This document shows positions 6,766 to 9,028 of a stretch of 9,028 nt of DNA, in pieces (the first letter of the stretch is position 1; the number at the start of each line of letters is the position of its first letter). This DNA comes from Bacteroidales bacterium (lineage in GTDB: Bacteria; Bacteroidota; Bacteroidia; Bacteroidales; S143-33). The position numbers were made by a program, and so were the translations under genes. The stretch lies in NCBI GenBank assembly GCA_027083655.1, contig JALWNS010000530.1, forward strand, positions 1-9,028, read 5' to 3'. The notes under the pieces were generated by a model. It was not told the DNA's origin. It ran no database searches and saw only the letters and a list, made by a program, of their open reading frames with translations.

Positions 6766-9028
6766 CTATTGTGCAATGACCTTTCTGTGGTAAACTTTGT
6801 CGTCTATGCGCACAACAATTTCATAAATACCTGCAGGCAAGCCTCGGGTAGGAATAGCAATTTTACCTGTAATGGTAGATGTTTCGTATATCACGCGTCC
6901 TGTGGCATCCAGAAGGGAGATTTGTTTTGTAAAGCTAGAAAATTTGTCAACTTCAACGATGATGTAATCATCAAATGGATTAGGGTATGCGCTTATAGGA
7001 TTATCGTCTCCATAGTTTTGCGCGTATTTATCCATATTAGAAAAAAGTTTGAACTCAGGATTTTTTACTAAATATTTAGTGTTAGTACAAACCGGAGTGT
7101 TTGCCTCAATTAAGTAATAATTGTAACCATCAGGAGCAGTTTCATCGTTATAATTAGTGATATTACCGGGTACAGAGTCTATAAGTTTGTAATAAGGCTC
7201 TTTGGGAATATTTTTTCTATAGATGTAATATTTCAATGGGTGGTATCTGCCACTTTCGTCTTCGTAATGAGTCCAGAGAAGCGAAACTCCGTTTCCATTA
7301 GCTTCTTGATTTGCGGTTAAATACATGGTCTTGTGGTATGGACTCAATGGTCCTTCATTACCACATATATCAATTGCGCTAATTTTATAAGTATGTGCAT
7401 AAGCTAAGGGCCTTGAATTTGAGTCTAAATAAAAAGCAGGTTGGTTTAAAGAGACCTCGCCTATTTTTGTAAATGTTATAGCATCATACGCACGGTAAAT
7501 ACTAAAACCATATATTGTAATATCATTTGGCTTTTGCCATACAATAAGACAATTCTCGGTTGTTGTGTCAACTGTTACCATGCAAATTTGAGGCCGATAG
7601 TCAAAATTAGGAAATTTTATTGTATCTGTTACATGACAGCCGCTTTTATCAGTTATTTTTACAGTGTAAGTATGACCTTCACATAAATTTATAGCCGTAG
7701 AATTAGTATCTCCATTATTCCATGTATAATTATATGGAGGAGAACCTCCCCACGCTACTACAGTGGCTTCACCGTCACAAGCATCATAGCAAGGAGAAGT
7801 ATTATTTACTATTATACTGTCATAAAGTGCGGGAGGTTGAGATATTATTATTGTATCATAAGCTTCTTGGCAGTGTCCTTTATCAATTACTTTAACAGAG
7901 TAATCACCTTGACGCAAATTAGAAATTGTCCCTCCTGTAACACCTGTATTCCACAGGAAGCTATAAGGAGGAGTTCCTCCTGAGGCTACCGCTATTGCTT
8001 CACCATCACATAGTCCAAAACATGAAATATCTTTCTTTTCAATCTGAACTTTTAATGGCTCAGGGTTATTTATTTCTATACTATCTGTCACTGCTTCACA
8101 GTTATAGATATCTGTTACTGTTATTGAGTAGAGACCTGTGCAAAGTTTAGAAACAATAGAGTCAGTTGAACCTGTACTCCATAAGTATATATACGGCGGA
8201 GTTCCTCCTGTTACCTGTACGAATGCCTTGCCATCGCATAAACCTTCACAACTAACATCTGTTTTTGTAACATTTATTTTTATAGGCTCTGGGTCTTCTA
8301 GTATGACAGTATCTTTTGCAACTTGCCCATGCTTGTCTACGACAGTTACAAAATAAGTTCCCGGACCTAAGTTTTTTAGTTCTTTCGTTGTATCTCCTGT
8401 GTTCCATTTTAGCTGGTACGGAGGAACACCTCCTGTTATATCTACAGTAAGTTTCCCATCTGCCGAACCTCTACATTTTATGTCTTCTTTTATTATTTTA
8501 ACAATAGGTTTGACATAAAATTTAGTTACCCAGACATCTTTTCCTCCATAGTTTCTGGTTAAATCCCCATCATAAGATGTTGAACTCCCTGCAATTACAA
8601 AATAACCAGGAGCAGGATAAACTAATGAGTAAGCGTAGTCGTCACCGCTCCCGCCAAGAGAATACATCCATTGTAATTTAACTCCAGAAATTGTGTCTGC
8701 AGTCATTGTAGTATCCAAATCCATTATAATTATGTCATAACCTCCTCTTGAACCAGAAAAAGAAGTAGAATTTGTTGATCCAATTGTTATAAGCTCATTA
8801 TTTTCAAAAATTATATCATGTAACACTTCGTCTCCTCCTAGATCGATTTGCTTAATTACGCTGACCTTTAGATTTGTATCTCCTTTTACAAAACCAAAGT
8901 TAGAGTTTGAGCTATTATACCATGAAGGTATTTGAGGTCCACAGATGATAAAATCAGAGTTATTAATAGCCACTGCCGAGTATGAGCCATTAAGAATTTT
9001 GTAACCAAGAATGTTATCATCATTATAT
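6766..9028 (-). CDS. Large T9SS-exported adhesin-like protein with SprB repeats (5' partial)
   Basis: The frame is open from the stop at 6766-6768 to the right edge, so 753 C-terminal residues are visible. The in-frame GTG at 8971-8973 is internal, not the start, because coding similarity continues past it. Using that GTG codon as residue 1, the order is: beta-propeller-like repeats (about -18 to 155), with YSLGGSGDDYAYSLV, FVIAGSSTSYDGD and NYGGKDVWVTKF; four SprB repeats (161-455); two fibronectin-III-like domains (about 462-550 and 553-637, with VWQKPNDITIYGFSIYR and YKLIDSVPGNITNYND); and a T9SS type A sorting domain (about 655-735: AYPNPFDD, LLDATGRV, GLPAGIYEIVV, VYHRKVIAQ). Such proteins leave through the Sec and type IX systems, and the C-terminal domain is removed on the surface. 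SprB-like proteins serve in adhesion or gliding, but this architecture is widespread and the ligand cannot be named. It converges on sucC and is otherwise unrelated to its neighbours. Confidence 0.92.
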   Translation of the reverse strand, partial: YNDDNILGYKILNGSYSAVAINNSDFIICGPQIPSWYNSSNSNFGFVKGDTNLKVSVIKQIDLGGDEVLHDIIFENNELITIGSTNSTSFSGSRGGYDIIIMDLDTTMTADTISGVKLQWMYSLGGSGDDYAYSLVYPAPGYFVIAGSSTSYDGDLTRNYGGKDVWVTKFYVKPIVKIIKEDIKCRGSADGKLTVDITGGVPPYQLKWNTGDTTKELKNLGPGTYFVTVVDKHGQVAKDTVILEDPEPIKINVTKTDVSCEGLCDGKAFVQVTGGTPPYIYLWSTGSTDSIVSKLCTGLYSITVTDIYNCEAVTDSIEINNPEPLKVQIEKKDISCFGLCDGEAIAVASGGTPPYSFLWNTGVTGGTISNLRQGDYSVKVIDKGHCQEAYDTIIISQPPALYDSIIVNNTSPCYDACDGEATVVAWGGSPPYNYTWNNGDTNSTAINLCEGHTYTVKITDKSGCHVTDTIKFPNFDYRPQICMVTVDTTTENCLIVWQKPNDITIYGFSIYRAYDAITFTKIGEVSLNQPAFYLDSNSRPLAYAHTYKISAIDICGNEGPLSPYHKTMYLTANQEANGNGVSLLWTHYEDESGRYHPLKYYIYRKNIPKEPYYKLIDSVPGNITNYNDETAPDGYNYYLIEANTPVCTNTKYLVKNPEFKLFSNMDKYAQNYGDDNPISAYPNPFDDYIIVEVDKFSSFTKQISLLDATGRVIYETSTITGKIAIPTRGLPAGIYEIVVRIDDKVYHRKVIAQ
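6769..7011 (-). other. C-terminal T9SS type A sorting domain
   Basis: The last ~81 residues of the minus-strand protein. Motifs in order: AYPNPFDDYIIVEV, ISLLDATGRVIYE, IPTRGLPAGIYEIVVRI, KVYHRKVIAQ. The PNP, D.xGR and G(L)xxGxY landmarks, position at the extreme C-terminus and basic last strand are the family hallmarks. It directs the protein through the type IX secretion pore after Sec export, so the organism should encode PorU/PorV-like proteins elsewhere. Confidence 0.93.
7609..8493 (-). repeat. Four tandem SprB-type repeats (~75 codons each)
   Basis: Units are at about 8287-8493, 8059-8283, 7834-8058 and 7609-7824. Each has the pattern (I/V)xC..xCDG(K/E)A, then GG(T/V/S)PPY, W(N/S)xG(D/S/V)T, a turn such as LxxGxYxVxVxD, and a closing DxIxI. 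Unit 1 is the most divergent (CRGSADG, no cysteine near its end); units 2-4 keep the CDG and C-terminal Cys. The units differ clearly from each other at DNA level, so they are old repeats and not a recently expanded array. Confidence 0.9.

Noticed and set aside
7966..7981. AGGAGGA as an internal ribosome binding site
   Set aside because: It results from Gly-Gly codons of the GGxPPY motif, no start codon at suitable distance opens a real gene, and Bacteroidota rarely use strong Shine-Dalgarno sites.
7609..8493. CRISPR-like or recent tandem array because of regular ~228-base spacing
   Set aside because: The units are diverged protein-coding SprB repeats in one open frame, with no short identical repeats or spacers.
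8971..8973. GTG as the start of the minus-strand surface protein
   Set aside because: The frame continues upstream to the right edge with propeller-like sequence (DDNILGYKILNGSYSAVAINNSDFIICG-type pattern), and no signal peptide follows the GTG.

Overview
The window comes from a member of the Bacteroidota. Three things point there: a type IX secretion (T9SS) type A sorting domain, an array of SprB-type repeats, and AT-rich start regions without Shine-Dalgarno sequences but with TAnnTTTG-like promoter boxes. The window holds five protein-coding genes. Two of them are cut by the window edges. I see no tRNA, rRNA, CRISPR array, transposase or phage gene.

Left part (1-4310, + strand): two tandem paralogous genes for secreted glycoside hydrolases related to family GH84 (beta-N-acetylglucosaminidase / O-GlcNAcase type). 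The first is visible only from inside its catalytic domain to its stop. The second is complete (932 aa). It combines a signal peptide, an unusual N-terminal module that contains a T9SS-sorting-domain-like fold, a GH20b-like domain, a GH84-like catalytic domain and a C-terminal beta-sandwich. The copies are very similar but differ at one position that contacts the sugar in known GH84 enzymes (Asp in copy 1, Asn in copy 2).

Middle part (4311-6765): a 310-base gap with a strong GC-rich hairpin and two candidate promoters, then a six-helix membrane protein of unknown function, then sucC (succinyl-CoA synthetase beta subunit). SucC is an ordinary TCA-cycle housekeeping gene; its partner sucD is not in the window. 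A perfect 16-bp hairpin flanked by A and T runs separates sucC from the convergent gene on the right and should end transcription from both sides.

Right part (6766-9028, - strand): the C-terminal 753 residues of a large secreted, adhesin-like mosaic protein. Its order is beta-propeller-like repeats, four SprB repeats, two fibronectin-III-like domains and a C-terminal T9SS sorting domain. Its start lies beyond the right edge.

Together the window describes a chromosomal neighbourhood of a Bacteroidota that exports glycan-degrading enzymes and large surface proteins. The items most worth following up are the tandem GH84-like pair and the placement of a sorting-domain-like module at the N-terminus of the enzyme. 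I found no evidence of a defence or mobile system.
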